Positions 53,691 through 63,099 of a stretch of 64,000 bases of DNA are shown one piece after another. The notes under the pieces were generated by a model. It searched no databases and was not told where the DNA came from. It was given only the letters and a program-made list of their open reading frames with translations. Each line of letters begins with the position of its first letter. Position 1 is the stretch's first letter. The position numbers were made by a program, and so were the translations under genes. Origin of the DNA: Cytophagales bacterium (GTDB lineage: Bacteria > Pseudomonadota > Gammaproteobacteria > Burkholderiales > Burkholderiaceae_C); NCBI GenBank assembly GCA_030054145.1, contig JASGCK010000005.1, positions 124,001 to 188,000 on the forward strand, read 5' to 3'.

Positions 53691-55162
53691 AAGAGACGAC
53701 TCATCGCATCGAGTTTGGTGATTTCCAAACGCCATTATCTTTGGCGCATGATGTTTGTGATCTTTTGCTTAAAGAGGGCGTTAATCCTGACTTCATCGTT
53801 GAGCCCACCTGCGGCTTAGGCGCTTTTCTTATTGCTGCTCAAGAGAAATTTCCATGCGCTCAAGGTATTTACGGCTTCGAGCTCAATCCGTCATACGTGG
53901 CGGCGTTTCGCGAGCAAGCCTTGCCGATATTAACGAAGAGTGTCAATTGCATGACGCAAAATTTTTTCACGGTTAACTGGGCAGCTTATCTTGAGTGTCA
54001 AACACCAGGAAAGCTCTTGATACTGGGTAATTTACCTTGGGTAACTAATTCAGAGCTAGGGCAATTGGGCAGTGATAACTTGCCACGAAAGCATAACTTT
54101 CAAGCTCATGTTGGGTTGGCCGCACTAACTGGTGCGGCTAATTTTGATATTTCTGAGTCCATGCTAATGACCCTAGCACAAGCCTTAAAAAACCGTTCGG
54201 CACATTTAGCGCTGCTAGTTAAAACAGCCGTAGCACGTAAGTTTTTAAAAACGGTGCGAAGTCAACAATTGGCTGTGAGCACCGCTTATTTAGCAAAGAT
54301 TGATACGAAGCTACATTTCAATGCAAACGTAGACGCTTGCCTTCTATACATTCAATTCGTTAATCAACCGACAGCGCAACTAACGGCGTATGTTGTTTAC
54401 GAAAGTTTAGACAAAACAACAGGAAAAACCGTTGTCATGCAGGACGATGGTGTTATTGCAGACTGGAATGTGTATCAAAAATTTTCCTATGCGTTGGGGA
54501 CTAGCCCACAAAAATGGCGGTCAGGAATTAAGCATGACGCAGCGCTACTAATGGAGCTCAAACGTCAAAGTGATGGCACGTTTCTCAATGGCCTTGGTGA
54601 GCAGATTGAAATTGAACAAACCTATCTCTATCCTATGTTGAAAGGTTCTGAAGTTGCCAATGCAAAGCCGTGGACTAATCGTTGGATGCTGGTTCCACAA
54701 CAATTTTGCGGCGAAAACACCGCCCACATTGAGTCGATAGCGCCTAAAACTTGGCAATATCTGACTAGACACAGCATGGTTTTTGAAAACCGCAAGAGTC
54801 GTATTTATCGAAATAAACCGCAATTTTCTGTCTTCGGTGTTGGCGATTACACATTCAAACCATGGCGTATTGCTATTTGCGGTATGTACAAAAAATTGGC
54901 GTTTCATCTTTTAGGACCAACCAATGGCAAGCCGTTTGTTTTTGACGATACGGTTTATTACATTGCATTTGATAAACAAGCTGAAGCGCAGCGTGTGTTA
55001 GCTTGTTTGTCCAGTGACGTTGGCTCTAGCGTACTGTCGTCACTCATATTTTGGGAGGATAAGCGCCCGATAAAAACAGCGCTGCTCAATCGATTTGACT
55101 GGTCTTTGGTAGATAAAAGTCTAAGCGCCGCGACTGAGCAACATGTTTTTGAATTCGCGTGA
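53687..55162 (+). CDS. DNA adenine methyltransferase of the type II restriction system
   Basis: A 491-residue class I methyltransferase. EFGDFQTP (residues 9-16) is the typical N-terminal signature of N6-adenine/class-gamma enzymes. Motif I is VEPTCGLGAF (38-47) and the catalytic motif is GNLPW (114-118, an NPPW variant). The region from about residue 240 to the end would hold the target recognition domain. It modifies the site cut by the upstream nuclease. The 3' end overlaps the GTG of the transglycosylase gene. Confidence 0.82.
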   Translation: MKETTHRIEFGDFQTPLSLAHDVCDLLLKEGVNPDFIVEPTCGLGAFLIAAQEKFPCAQGIYGFELNPSYVAAFREQALPILTKSVNCMTQNFFTVNWAAYLECQTPGKLLILGNLPWVTNSELGQLGSDNLPRKHNFQAHVGLAALTGAANFDISESMLMTLAQALKNRSAHLALLVKTAVARKFLKTVRSQQLAVSTAYLAKIDTKLHFNANVDACLLYIQFVNQPTAQLTAYVVYESLDKTTGKTVVMQDDGVIADWNVYQKFSYALGTSPQKWRSGIKHDAALLMELKRQSDGTFLNGLGEQIEIEQTYLYPMLKGSEVANAKPWTNRWMLVPQQFCGENTAHIESIAPKTWQYLTRHSMVFENRKSRIYRNKPQFSVFGVGDYTFKPWRIAICGMYKKLAFHLLGPTNGKPFVFDDTVYYIAFDKQAEAQRVLACLSSDVGSSVLSSLIFWEDKRPIKTALLNRFDWSLVDKSLSAATEQHVFEFA

Positions 55163-56019
55163 AGCTCATGGCTAGTTCCATCTTGCGACTGCTTTTTTTT
55201 ATCGTGTTTATTGGTGCGATGCACCATACAGCAATCGCCGAAATTTGGGGCTATGTTGACGACAAGGGGGTGGGGCACTTCTCGGCAACCAAGCTGGACG
55301 AGCGGTATGCGTTGTTTTCAAAAGAAACAACCGTTCGCCCTGAGCCTGTCGACGGGCAGTTCAGAGACTTCGACAAGCCAAGTCCGAACGGTGCGTCTAA
55401 TTCAAACCCAAACGACATTTATTTAAATGGCATTTCTGCATCGAACTTGCCACCCAAACTCGCCAAGTTTTTTGAGTCGTCGCCCGCCCTCAAAGCCGTG
55501 CGCCCGCATATGCAAACGGCGGCGCAAAAGCACAACCTCGACATCGAGCTGCTGCAAGCCCTGATTGCGACCGAGTCAGGTTTTAACGTGACGGCGATTT
55601 CACCCAAAGGCGCATTGGGTTTGATGCAGCTCATCCCCGAAACTGCCAGCAGATATGGGGTGCAAGGTGATCGCTATCACTCCCAGCAGCAAAAGCTGTT
55701 TGACCCGCACACCAATATCAGCGCGGGTTCGCACTATCTACGCGATCTGCTGACGCTATTCAAGGGACAACTGGATCTAGCACTAGCCGCTTACAACGCA
55801 GGCGCGGGCGCGGTGCAAAGGGCGGGTAACCAAATCCCAAACATTCCAGAGACACAAAACTACGTGCGCACAGTGATGCAGATGTATGCGGCGCTCAAAC
55901 CGCCACCCCCTCCTGCCCCGCAAGTCACGCCCGCTGTGGCCTCCCAGCCTCAATGGCTTGCCGGGCCAGACCCACTGCGGCCTACCAGAGATCGCACGAA
56001 TGGCATTTTGCTTAAGTAG
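55159..56019 (+). CDS. Lytic transglycosylase (SLT domain)
   Basis: 286 residues from GTG 55159 (ATG 55168 is an alternative). A signal peptide (LLFFIVFIGAMHHTAIA) and an N-terminal DUF4124-like GYVDDKGVGHFS segment come first. The SLT domain lies at about residues 118-235 with the catalytic Glu in ALIATESGFN, GALGLMQLIPETA and AAYNAGAGAV. It cleaves peptidoglycan in the periplasm. Residues 57-78 are encoded by a REP-like palindrome and read VRPEPV...FDKPSPNGAS, echoing the insert in GspE. Confidence 0.9.
   Translation: MKLMASSILRLLFFIVFIGAMHHTAIAEIWGYVDDKGVGHFSATKLDERYALFSKETTVRPEPVDGQFRDFDKPSPNGASNSNPNDIYLNGISASNLPPKLAKFFESSPALKAVRPHMQTAAQKHNLDIELLQALIATESGFNVTAISPKGALGLMQLIPETASRYGVQGDRYHSQQQKLFDPHTNISAGSHYLRDLLTLFKGQLDLALAAYNAGAGAVQRAGNQIPNIPETQNYVRTVMQMYAALKPPPPPAPQVTPAVASQPQWLAGPDPLRPTRDRTNGILLK
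55331..55391. repeat. REP-like palindrome inside the lytic transglycosylase gene
   Basis: CCGTTCGCCCTGAGCCTGTC (55331-55350) and GACAAGCCAAGTCCGAACGG (55372-55391) are imperfect inverted arms of the same element family as 17297-17351. In frame it encodes a hydrophilic linker between the signal-proximal segment and the catalytic domain. Confidence 0.8.
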
Positions 56020-56079
56020 ACCAAGAATAGCCACTGATATGCAAGTCAACAACACTGGATTTAAATCAAAATAAAAACT

Positions 56080-58482
56080 ATGAGTGAACGAACCGAACCC
56101 GAAGGCGAAACGCTAGAACTCGCCCACTACGCGCAGCAAGCTTATTTAGAGTACGCGCTCTCCGTCGTTAAAGGCCGCGCCTTGCCTGATGTGTGCGATG
56201 GGCAAAAGCCTGTGCAGCGGCGCATTTTGTATTCCATGTCGCGCATGGGGCTAGGGTTTGGCGGCGCCAATGGCAATGTGGGCGCACGCCCCGTTAAATC
56301 GGCGCGTGTGGTCGGTGATGTGCTGGGTCGCTTTCACCCGCACGGCGACCAAGCCGCCTATGACGCGATGGTGCGCATGGCGCAGGATTTTTCACAGCGC
56401 TATCCGCTCGTTGATGGTCAAGGCAACTTTGGCTCGCGCGACGGCGACAATGCCGCCGCCATGCGCTACACCGAGGCGCGGCTTGCCAAAATTACCAGCT
56501 TGCTGCTTGACGAAATCGACATGGGCACGGTTGAGTTCATTCCCAACTACGACGGCTCAACCGAGGAGCCCAAGCAGCTTCCCGCGCGGCTGCCATTTAA
56601 TTTGCTGAACGGCGCAAGCGGCATCGCTGTTGGGCTGGCGACCGAAATCCCCAGCCACAACTTAGGCGAAGTGGCCAGTGCCTGCGTGGCACTGATTAAA
56701 AATGCGAACCTCACGGATGACGAATTATTCGCCATCATTCCTGCGCCCGACTACCCCAGCGGGGGACAAATTATTAGTCCCGCCGCCGACATGGCGCAGG
56801 CCTACAAAACGGGGCGCGGCTCGCTCAAAGTGCGGGCGCGTTGGCACATTGAAGACCTTGCTCGTGGACAGTGGCAACTGGTAGTGGACGAGCTACCGCC
56901 AGGGGTGAGCACTGCCAGCGTGCTGGGCGAGATTGAAGAGATTAGCAACCCCAAAGTCAAAGCGGGAAAGAAGGCGCTGCTGACCGAACAAGTGCAATTG
57001 AAAGCGACCTTTTTATCGGTTGTTGATACCGTGCGCGACGAGTCAAATAAAGATGCCCTGGTACGCATCGTGATTGAGCCAAAAAGCTCGCGCATTGAAC
57101 AGCAAGATTTGATTAACACGCTGCTCGCGCATACCCTGCTTGAGACCTCGTCCAGCATCAACATGACGGCGATTGGTATTGATGGCCGGCCGATTCAAAA
57201 GAGCCTGCGTCAAATGCTGAACGAGTGGATTTTGTTCCGCGCTCAAACCATTGAGCGGCGCAGCAAACACAGGCTAGGCAAGGTCTTGGAGCGGATTCAC
57301 ATTTTGGAGGGGCGGCAATTGGTGCTGCTCAACATCGACGAAGTGATTGCCATTATTCGCCAGTCCGAAGAGCCCAAAGCCGCCTTGATTGCACGCTTCA
57401 AACTCTCGGAGCGACAAGCCGAAGACATCTTAGAGATCAGGCTGCGGCAACTCGCGCGGCTGGAGGCGATCAAGATTGAACAAGAGCTGTCGGAGCTGCG
57501 CAAAGAGCAAGAAAAATTAGAAGAGATTTTGCATAGCCCTGCCACGCTCAAACGCCTCATGATTAAAGAAATTGAAGCCGACGCAAAAACATTTACGGAT
57601 GCACGGCGCACCTTGATTCAAGAAGAACGCCGCGTGGTGGCTGAGATCAAAATTGTTGACGAGCCGATGACCGTCATCGTGAGTGCGAAAGGCTGGGTAC
57701 GCACGCAAAAAGCGCACGGCGTGGACACAAGCACGCTCACGTTTAAGGCGGGCGATACGCTACACGCAACGTTTGAATGCCGCTCCATTGATGCGCTCAT
57801 CGTCTTTGGCACAGCTAACGACAAGGGCGTTCGTGTTTACTCAGTCGCCGTGTCCAGCTTGCCTGGCGGGCGCGGCGATGGTCAGCCCATTTCCAGCTTG
57901 ATTGAACTAGAAGCAGGCACGCAAGCCGCCTATTATTTTGCAGGCGCGGTGGAGGAGCAGTTGCTCATTTCAAGCTCTGGCGGCTACGGTTTTTACGCCA
58001 GCGTCGCCAATATGATCTCGCGCCAAAGGGCTGGCAAAGCCTTTGTGAGCTTGGGCGCAGGAGAGACACTCAACGCACCCACGCACATACCAGCTGCCCC
58101 GCAAGCCAATGCGGACGGGGCTTTGCAAGCACCTGCGCCCACAAGGCAAGTGCTATGCGCCTCGCGAGAGGGTCGCCTACTCAGTTTTGCGCTAACAGAT
58201 TTGCGCCAAATGGCGGGCGGCGGACGCGGGCTGATGCTGATGGATATTGACAACGCGAAAGACAAACTCGCAGCCGTAGCGGTGCTGGCGCAAGGCGCAG
58301 CCGCCGTGCTCGTAGGCGTAGGCCGAGGCGGCAAAGAAAAGACGGAAAAACTAGACCCCAAAATGATCGCCATGACTATTGCCCCGCGTGGCCGCAAAGG
58401 CAAGGTTTTGGATGTGGGGTTTAAGGTGACTGGCATCAAGACCCATGTCAAAGGTGACGTTTTAAGCGCGCCAGCAAAATGA
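56080..58482 (+). CDS. parC: DNA topoisomerase IV subunit A (ParC)
   Basis: An 800-residue protein. The active-site tyrosine region is [15 protein letters not shown]; the quinolone-resistance region [22 protein letters not shown] has His/Asp-Gln positions where many ParC proteins have Ser. The coiled-coil gate and a C-terminal beta-pinwheel of about 290 residues are present. It partners ParE. Confidence 0.96.
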   Translation: MSERTEPEGETLELAHYAQQAYLEYALSVVKGRALPDVCDGQKPVQRRILYSMSRMGLGFGGANGNVGARPVKSARVVGDVLGRFHPHGDQAAYDAMVRMAQDFSQRYPLVDGQGNFGSRDGDNAAAMRYTEARLAKITSLLLDEIDMGTVEFIPNYDGSTEEPKQLPARLPFNLLNGASGIAVGLATEIPSHNLGEVASACVALIKNANLTDDELFAIIPAPDYPSGGQIISPAADMAQAYKTGRGSLKVRARWHIEDLARGQWQLVVDELPPGVSTASVLGEIEEISNPKVKAGKKALLTEQVQLKATFLSVVDTVRDESNKDALVRIVIEPKSSRIEQQDLINTLLAHTLLETSSSINMTAIGIDGRPIQKSLRQMLNEWILFRAQTIERRSKHRLGKVLERIHILEGRQLVLLNIDEVIAIIRQSEEPKAALIARFKLSERQAEDILEIRLRQLARLEAIKIEQELSELRKEQEKLEEILHSPATLKRLMIKEIEADAKTFTDARRTLIQEERRVVAEIKIVDEPMTVIVSAKGWVRTQKAHGVDTSTLTFKAGDTLHATFECRSIDALIVFGTANDKGVRVYSVAVSSLPGGRGDGQPISSLIELEAGTQAAYYFAGAVEEQLLISSSGGYGFYASVANMISRQRAGKAFVSLGAGETLNAPTHIPAAPQANADGALQAPAPTRQVLCASREGRLLSFALTDLRQMAGGGRGLMLMDIDNAKDKLAAVAVLAQGAAAVLVGVGRGGKEKTEKLDPKMIAMTIAPRGRKGKVLDVGFKVTGIKTHVKGDVLSAPAK

Positions 58483-58617
58483 CCAATCATTCAAACACAT
58501 CGCCAGCACTCAGTGATTACATCGTCTTCGTAGACGAGACAACCGTGCTGTAGAAAGCTTGCAACTCAAAAAGTATGACTTGGTTATCGTCCCCTAAAAA
58601 GCGAAAGGGCAGCGAGT
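58479..58617 (+). pseudogene. Internally deleted DUF3800-like gene remnant
   Basis: ATG 58479 overlaps the parC stop and reads 24 codons, of which SDYIVFVDETTVL resembles the DUF3800 N-terminus (YIVFVDES-type, catalytic Asp). A stop follows. Shortly downstream, in another frame, SSPKKRKGSE then stop resembles the basic C-terminus of the same family. The middle 600 or more bases are missing. Only two short segments support this. Confidence 0.4.
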
Positions 58618-58631
58618 AGTCTCACTGCCCT
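58606..58631 (+). terminator. Stem-loop after parC and the remnant
   Basis: AGGGCAGCGAG (58606-58616) and CTCACTGCCCT (58621-58631) pair with one mismatch across a 4-base loop. No T-tract follows, so it may be a factor-dependent terminator or a stabilising hairpin. Confidence 0.45.
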
Positions 58632-58683
58632 AGCGCCAACCGAGTAGTCCCAGCCCATTTAGAACTCTCATTTTATATCCGTT

Positions 58684-59553
58684 ATGAACCTCACCCTCCT
58701 CCTCAAAGCCGCCCTCATGGGCATCGTCGAAGGACTCACCGAGTTCTTGCCCATCTCATCCACGGGGCACTTAATCCTCGCAGGCGCACTGCTTGGGTTT
58801 GATGACGACAAAGCCAAGGTGTTTGATATCGCCATTCAAACGGGCGCGATCCTTGCCGTCATCATGGTGTATTGGCAAAAGATCAAAAGCACCGTCGTCA
58901 CCTTGCCCACAAGCCAAGCTAGCCGTGCCTTTGCGCTGAATGTGCTGATCGCATTTTTGCCTGCCGTGCTGCTTGGACTTTTGTTTGGCAAATACATCAA
59001 GGCGCATTTGTTTACGCCTGTGGTTGTTGCAACTACGTTTATTGTGGGTGGATTGATTATTTTGTGGGTGGAAAAGCAAGCGGCAGCATCCCGCATGGGG
59101 GGGCTGACCCCAACGACCCCAACGACCCAAGACGCAGCGGAGCAACACACGGTGGAGTCCATGACCCCACTCCTGGCGCTCAAGATCGGCCTCGTGCAAT
59201 GCTTGGCCATGATTCCTGGCACCAGCCGTAGCGGTGCAACCATCATTGGCGGAATGCTCTTGGGGCTATCGCGCAAAGCTGCAACGGACTTTTCGTTTTA
59301 CCTTGCCATTCCCACACTCATTGGCGCGGGCGCGTACAGCCTCTACAAAGAGCGCGCACTACTCTCTAGCGCGGATGCGCCGCTGTTTGCCGTGGGTTTA
59401 TTCTTTTCGTTTATCAGCGCTTGGGTCTGCGTGCGTTGGTTGCTCAAATACATCGCCACGCATAGCTTTGTGGTGTTTGCTTGGTACCGCATTGCGTTTG
59501 GCGTGGTGGTGCTGGCAACGGCGTATTCGGGGCTGGTCAAGTGGGGCGCTTAA
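58684..59553 (+). CDS. uppP: Undecaprenyl-diphosphatase UppP (BacA)
   Basis: A 289-residue membrane phosphatase regenerating undecaprenyl phosphate for cell-wall synthesis. The two catalytic motifs are [14 protein letters not shown] near residue 17 and [20 protein letters not shown] near 178. A 20-residue Thr/Pro-rich loop ([11 protein letters not shown]) is longer than in E. coli. It is convergent with the pseudouridine synthase gene with a 4-base overlap. Confidence 0.96.
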   Translation: MNLTLLLKAALMGIVEGLTEFLPISSTGHLILAGALLGFDDDKAKVFDIAIQTGAILAVIMVYWQKIKSTVVTLPTSQASRAFALNVLIAFLPAVLLGLLFGKYIKAHLFTPVVVATTFIVGGLIILWVEKQAAASRMGGLTPTTPTTQDAAEQHTVESMTPLLALKIGLVQCLAMIPGTSRSGATIIGGMLLGLSRKAATDFSFYLAIPTLIGAGAYSLYKERALLSSADAPLFAVGLFFSFISAWVCVRWLLKYIATHSFVVFAWYRIAFGVVVLATAYSGLVKWGA

Positions 59554-60218
59554 AACGCGGGCGTTGACTCAAACGCAAGCCGCTCGCCTGTCGCGGGATG
59601 CGCAAAAGCCAGCCTACTCGCGTGCAGCATTAAACGTGGCGCTAGGTGGGAAGCCTTATCTGGCGCGGCCTGCGAGCCATAGAGCGCATCACCAACGATA
59701 GGATGCCCAACCGCCAACAAATGCACACGCAGTTGATGCGTTCGCCCTGTGACGGGAAGCAAACGCACGCGGCTGGTATGCGTTGCCGCATCAAAACTTA
59801 GCACCGCCACTCGCGTTGTCGATGGCTTGCCGTCTGCGTGATCCACTTTTTGTTTGGGGCGATGGGGCCAATCTGCCAAGAGCGGCAGATCAATCGTAAA
59901 GCTTGTCTGCTGTGGCTTGCCAAGCACCACCGCCTCGTAAGCCTTGTCTACTCGGCCTTCGCGAAATTGCGCGTGCAAATTTCGCAGTGCCACGCGGTTT
60001 CTAGCAAACACCATCAACCCCGAAGTCGCTTGGTCAAGCCGATGCACAACGTGAACTTCGCCAAACTCCGCCGCCAGTCTTGCGCTTAAGCAATCTTGCT
60101 TATCCGCCCCGCGTCCAGGCACGGCGAGCAATCCCGCTGGCTTGATGACGAGGATGATGTGCTCGTCAATATGCAGCGGTTGATGTAACGGGTTAGTGCG
60201 CATTTTTAACAACGGCAT
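59550..60218 (-). CDS. RluA-family RNA pseudouridine synthase
   Basis: A 222-residue synthase with the catalytic-Asp motif [16 protein letters not shown] and the C-terminal [20 protein letters not shown]. The short length and lack of an S4 domain resemble RluA of E. coli (23S U746 and tRNA U32), but specificity cannot be told. The start lies inside the photolyase 3' end (26-base overlap). Confidence 0.88.
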   Translation of the reverse strand: MPLLKMRTNPLHQPLHIDEHIILVIKPAGLLAVPGRGADKQDCLSARLAAEFGEVHVVHRLDQATSGLMVFARNRVALRNLHAQFREGRVDKAYEAVVLGKPQQTSFTIDLPLLADWPHRPKQKVDHADGKPSTTRVAVLSFDAATHTSRVRLLPVTGRTHQLRVHLLAVGHPIVGDALYGSQAAPDKASHLAPRLMLHASRLAFAHPATGERLAFESTPAF

Positions 60219-61662
60219 AGCGCTCTAAGGTCTTGCGTCGCGCCTGTGCATGATCGACGATGGGGTTGCGTGGCGCATGAATTGTTTTGTCATTCAAATG
60301 CGCCAGCTCGGGCATATAGCGCCTGATGAATTGACCGTGGGGATCAAATTTTTCGCTTTGACTGGTCGGATTAAAGATGCGGAAATAGGGCTGCGCATCG
60401 CAGCCGCTAGACGCTGCCCATTGCCAGCCGCCGTTGTTAGCGGCAAGGTCAAAGTCGATCAACGCCCTGGCAAAATACCGCTCGCCCCAGCGCCAATCTA
60501 GCCCTAAATCCTTGGTTAAAAAACTGGCCACCACCATGCGCAGACGGTTGTGCATATAGCCTGTTTGATTCAGTTGCCGCATCGCAGCATCGACCAGTGG
60601 ATAACCCGTTCGCGCCTCTATCCACGCGGCATACAGCTGATCCGCGTGTGCGCCTTGCTCCCACTCGATGCGGTCGTAGTCTGGCTTAAAACTGCGCCCG
60701 ACGACGTGCGGAAAGTTCGCCATGATTTGGTGATAGAAGTCACGCCAGATAAGCTCTGACAACCACGTAGCCGCACCCCAGTTATCTGCTGGCGATTGCT
60801 GCATCTGTTGATACGCCAAGCTTGCCAGTTGCCGAATGGATACCGTACCAAAGCGCAAATGGACACTCAAGTAACTCGGCCCCTTCATGGCTGGCATGTC
60901 CCGCGTCTCTTGATAGCGGTGCATGCGCGGCACAAAATCCGCAAGCAGTTTTTGTGCGCCCGCGCTACCTGTTTGAATGCGCAGCTGCGCAAGGTTGGTC
61001 GTCTCAAAGCCAATCTGGGAAAGGCTTGGCAGAGGATAGGCTTCGCAAAGCCTACTGGATAAGGCTTGCAGGCTTGCGGCATATTTTTCTGTTGGATAAG
61101 GCCTCAAATAAAGACCATCTGCACGAGTTGCTAGTTTTTTAAGCCACGCATTTTTGTACGGCGTGAACACGGTGTAGGGCTTGCCGGCTTGAGTCAACAC
61201 CTCTTGCCGCTCAAAAATCACGTGGTCTTTGAATGTCATGAGCTTCTTGCCCATTGCCCGCAAAGCCTCAGCTACCGTGGCATCGCGCTTGATCGCGTCG
61301 GGTTCGTCATCGTGATTGGCATACACCGCCGTCGCGCCCAGCGCTAGCGCAAGCCTTGGGATTTCCGCTACTGCGCGGCCATGCAGCACCAACAAACGCG
61401 CCCGTCCTTGCACACGTTCGCTCGATAACTTTTGCAGCTGCGCATCCAAGTCAATCAAGGACTCGCGGATGAACTCAACGCGGCGATCCGCGCTTGGTAA
61501 CCCAGTCAAAATATCGCTATCACATAGAAAAACACCATACACAGCGGCGTGATTTTTAAGCGCGTGATAAAGCGCCGCGTTGTCAGCGACACGCAAATCG
61601 CGGCGATACCACATAAGCGCCGTGGACAATACGGATACAGAAGAATTGAAGGAGCTTGGCAT
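60193..61662 (-). CDS. phrB: Deoxyribodipyrimidine photolyase
   Basis: About 489 residues if started at ATG 61662; the conserved [14 protein letters not shown] begins at about residue 16, so a TTG or ATG up to 48 bases later is also possible. An earlier in-frame ATG (61794) lies inside crcB and is unlikely. FAD-binding motifs are [38 protein letters not shown] and [28 protein letters not shown]. It repairs UV dimers using light. It is divergent from crcB; the two ATGs share the tetranucleotide CATG. Confidence 0.92.
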   Translation of the reverse strand: MPSSFNSSVSVLSTALMWYRRDLRVADNAALYHALKNHAAVYGVFLCDSDILTGLPSADRRVEFIRESLIDLDAQLQKLSSERVQGRARLLVLHGRAVAEIPRLALALGATAVYANHDDEPDAIKRDATVAEALRAMGKKLMTFKDHVIFERQEVLTQAGKPYTVFTPYKNAWLKKLATRADGLYLRPYPTEKYAASLQALSSRLCEAYPLPSLSQIGFETTNLAQLRIQTGSAGAQKLLADFVPRMHRYQETRDMPAMKGPSYLSVHLRFGTVSIRQLASLAYQQMQQSPADNWGAATWLSELIWRDFYHQIMANFPHVVGRSFKPDYDRIEWEQGAHADQLYAAWIEARTGYPLVDAAMRQLNQTGYMHNRLRMVVASFLTKDLGLDWRWGERYFARALIDFDLAANNGGWQWAASSGCDAQPYFRIFNPTSQSEKFDPHGQFIRRYMPELAHLNDKTIHAPRNPIVDHAQARRKTLERYAVVKNAH

Positions 61663-62062
61663 GATTCCAAATTTAGGGACAACACTGTTATCAATAAGTG
61701 TAGGCGCATCGCTAGGCGCCATGCTGCGCTGGTGGCTGGGCACGCAATTGAATGCGCTATTTCCAAGCATCCCGCCTGGCACGCTGGCCGCCAACGCAAT
61801 TGGCGGCTATTTCATTGGCGTGGCGGTCGCGTATTTGGGCAATCATCCCGAGCTCTCGCCGCAGTGGCGACTGCTCATCGTGACGGGATTTTTAGGCGGC
61901 CTCACCACATTCTCAACCTTCTCGGCAGAGGTGGTCAGCCTCTTGCAACAAGGCCGCCTGCTGTGGGCTTGCGGGGCAATAGCAACGCACGTTGGTGCAT
62001 CGCTGGCAATGACTGTGCTTGGGATTGGGACTGTGGCGCTGTTGTCTGGTCGCGCGAGTTAA
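61661..62062 (+). CDS. crcB: Fluoride exporter CrcB/Fluc
   Basis: 133 residues from ATG 61661, preceded by AAGGAGCT; an upstream in-frame ATG at 61580 lies in phrB. Four transmembrane helices; family motifs are [10 protein letters not shown] and the sodium/fluoride [13 protein letters not shown]. It functions as a dimeric fluoride channel. No fluoride riboswitch is visible upstream, where the phrB 5' end lies. Confidence 0.93.
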   Translation: MIPNLGTTLLSISVGASLGAMLRWWLGTQLNALFPSIPPGTLAANAIGGYFIGVAVAYLGNHPELSPQWRLLIVTGFLGGLTTFSTFSAEVVSLLQQGRLLWACGAIATHVGASLAMTVLGIGTVALLSGRAS

Positions 62063-62221
62063 ACGTAAAGATATTTTTGAAACCCGCTAAACGTGCGATT
62101 GATCTCTTGCGGTGCGCCTAGGTCGTTCAGCGCGTACCGCGCCCGTGGAGATCTGCTGCGAAGTTGTCAAAAGTTAGAGTCTGTGCTGGTCTCCCCAAGC
62201 GCCCTCATCTCCCACCCCACC

Positions 62222-62530
62222 TTATCCATGGCCAATCGTTTCGCGCTCATAGAGCATCACGCCAACGCGGTCAATGTGCTGGGCTAATGCCTCGTGCGTG
62301 AGGGTTTCGATATGCGTCACATCGAACTGGTACGGCGTTGGCAGTTCGTCCAGCGCCCCTAGCAATTGAGCGGTGCAGTCGTGCGGACTGCTGTAGGCCA
62401 AGTCAATATCGGAGCCTGCACGGTAGTTGCCTTTGGCGCGTGAGCCGTAGATTTTTACCCACGCAACTTCGGGGTAGCGGGATAAGCACGCGCGGATGCT
62501 GGCTAAGGTGTCACCTGAGAGTCCAAACAT
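62222..62530 (-). CDS. MNT-type nucleotidyltransferase antitoxin
   Basis: 102 residues from ATG 62530, overlapping the HEPN gene stop by a base. The active-site signature GSRAKGNYRAGSDIDLAY (GSxxxGxxxxSDxDL) lies near residue 30. In HEPN/MNT systems this enzyme AMPylates the HEPN toxin. A longer ORF start at 62692 would run into the HEPN gene. Confidence 0.88.
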   Translation of the reverse strand: MFGLSGDTLASIRACLSRYPEVAWVKIYGSRAKGNYRAGSDIDLAYSSPHDCTAQLLGALDELPTPYQFDVTHIETLTHEALAQHIDRVGVMLYERETIGHG

Positions 62531-62967
62531 TAGTTGCCCAGCTTTGGTGGATTGAGTTTGTCCAGCAGGTATTGATGGAGTTGCGCGATGCCCGCCATGT
62601 AGCGCTGGCGGATATGTGTGACGGCCACTTTGGCGTGTGCGTCGTCGTAGGTGTGCGTCATTAAATTGCGGTCTTCCAGCATATCTATCCACAGTTGACC
62701 GTCTTGCAGCACGCCGTTTGTATAAGCCTGCTTAATGGCCTCGCGCGGTGACTTGACCTCTATCCCGCTGTAATCTAAATAGTCTTTCATGACCTTCCAA
62801 GATAGCTCGAAGCTCATCTCAAACGCTTTGACAAGCGCCATTTGATAGAGCACATCGACTGGAGCGGCCTCGTTTGCGGTGGCGGCTTGTAACAACCGCC
62901 CATAGGCCGACTGCAAATTGTCAAAGCGCTGCTTCCAGCGAATGTCTTTTGATGGTGTGTTTTGCAT
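62530..62967 (-). CDS. HEPN toxin (HI0074-type nucleotidyltransferase partner)
   Basis: A 145-residue all-helical protein of the HI0074 family. The catalytic R-x4-6-H type motif is EDRNLMTHTYDD near residue 100. It is a likely RNase toxin controlled by the adjacent MNT protein. The order HEPN then MNT with overlapping ends is standard for this toxin-antitoxin type. Confidence 0.88.
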   Translation of the reverse strand: MQNTPSKDIRWKQRFDNLQSAYGRLLQAATANEAAPVDVLYQMALVKAFEMSFELSWKVMKDYLDYSGIEVKSPREAIKQAYTNGVLQDGQLWIDMLEDRNLMTHTYDDAHAKVAVTHIRQRYMAGIAQLHQYLLDKLNPPKLGN

Positions 62968-63099
62968 GGCCGCCTCTTACAACAAAGCCTTGATTGTCGC
63001 TAAAACTTGGGCGCTTTCGGCATCCAAGAGCGCTATCTCGTCCATGATGGCGCTGGGGCTGCGGTGAACAACGGCCGGGCCTGCGTCTGGGTTAAAGAA
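62968..63099 (-). other. Short open stretch between mnmE and the HEPN gene
   Basis: On the minus strand the mnmE frame continues after its stop for 39 codons and includes ATG 63045 with a 22-codon peptide MDEIALLDAESAQVLATIKA followed by two Leu. It has no ribosome site that I trust. It may be a remnant of a gene once downstream of mnmE, or nothing. Confidence 0.25.

Noticed and set aside
58606..58631. Rho-independent terminator of parC
   Set aside because: The stem is good, but no T-run follows on the plus strand, so it is listed only as a hairpin of uncertain role.
61540..61661. Fluoride riboswitch upstream of crcB
   Set aside because: The upstream sequence is the 5' end of the photolyase gene and shows no clear match to the conserved fluoride riboswitch core.
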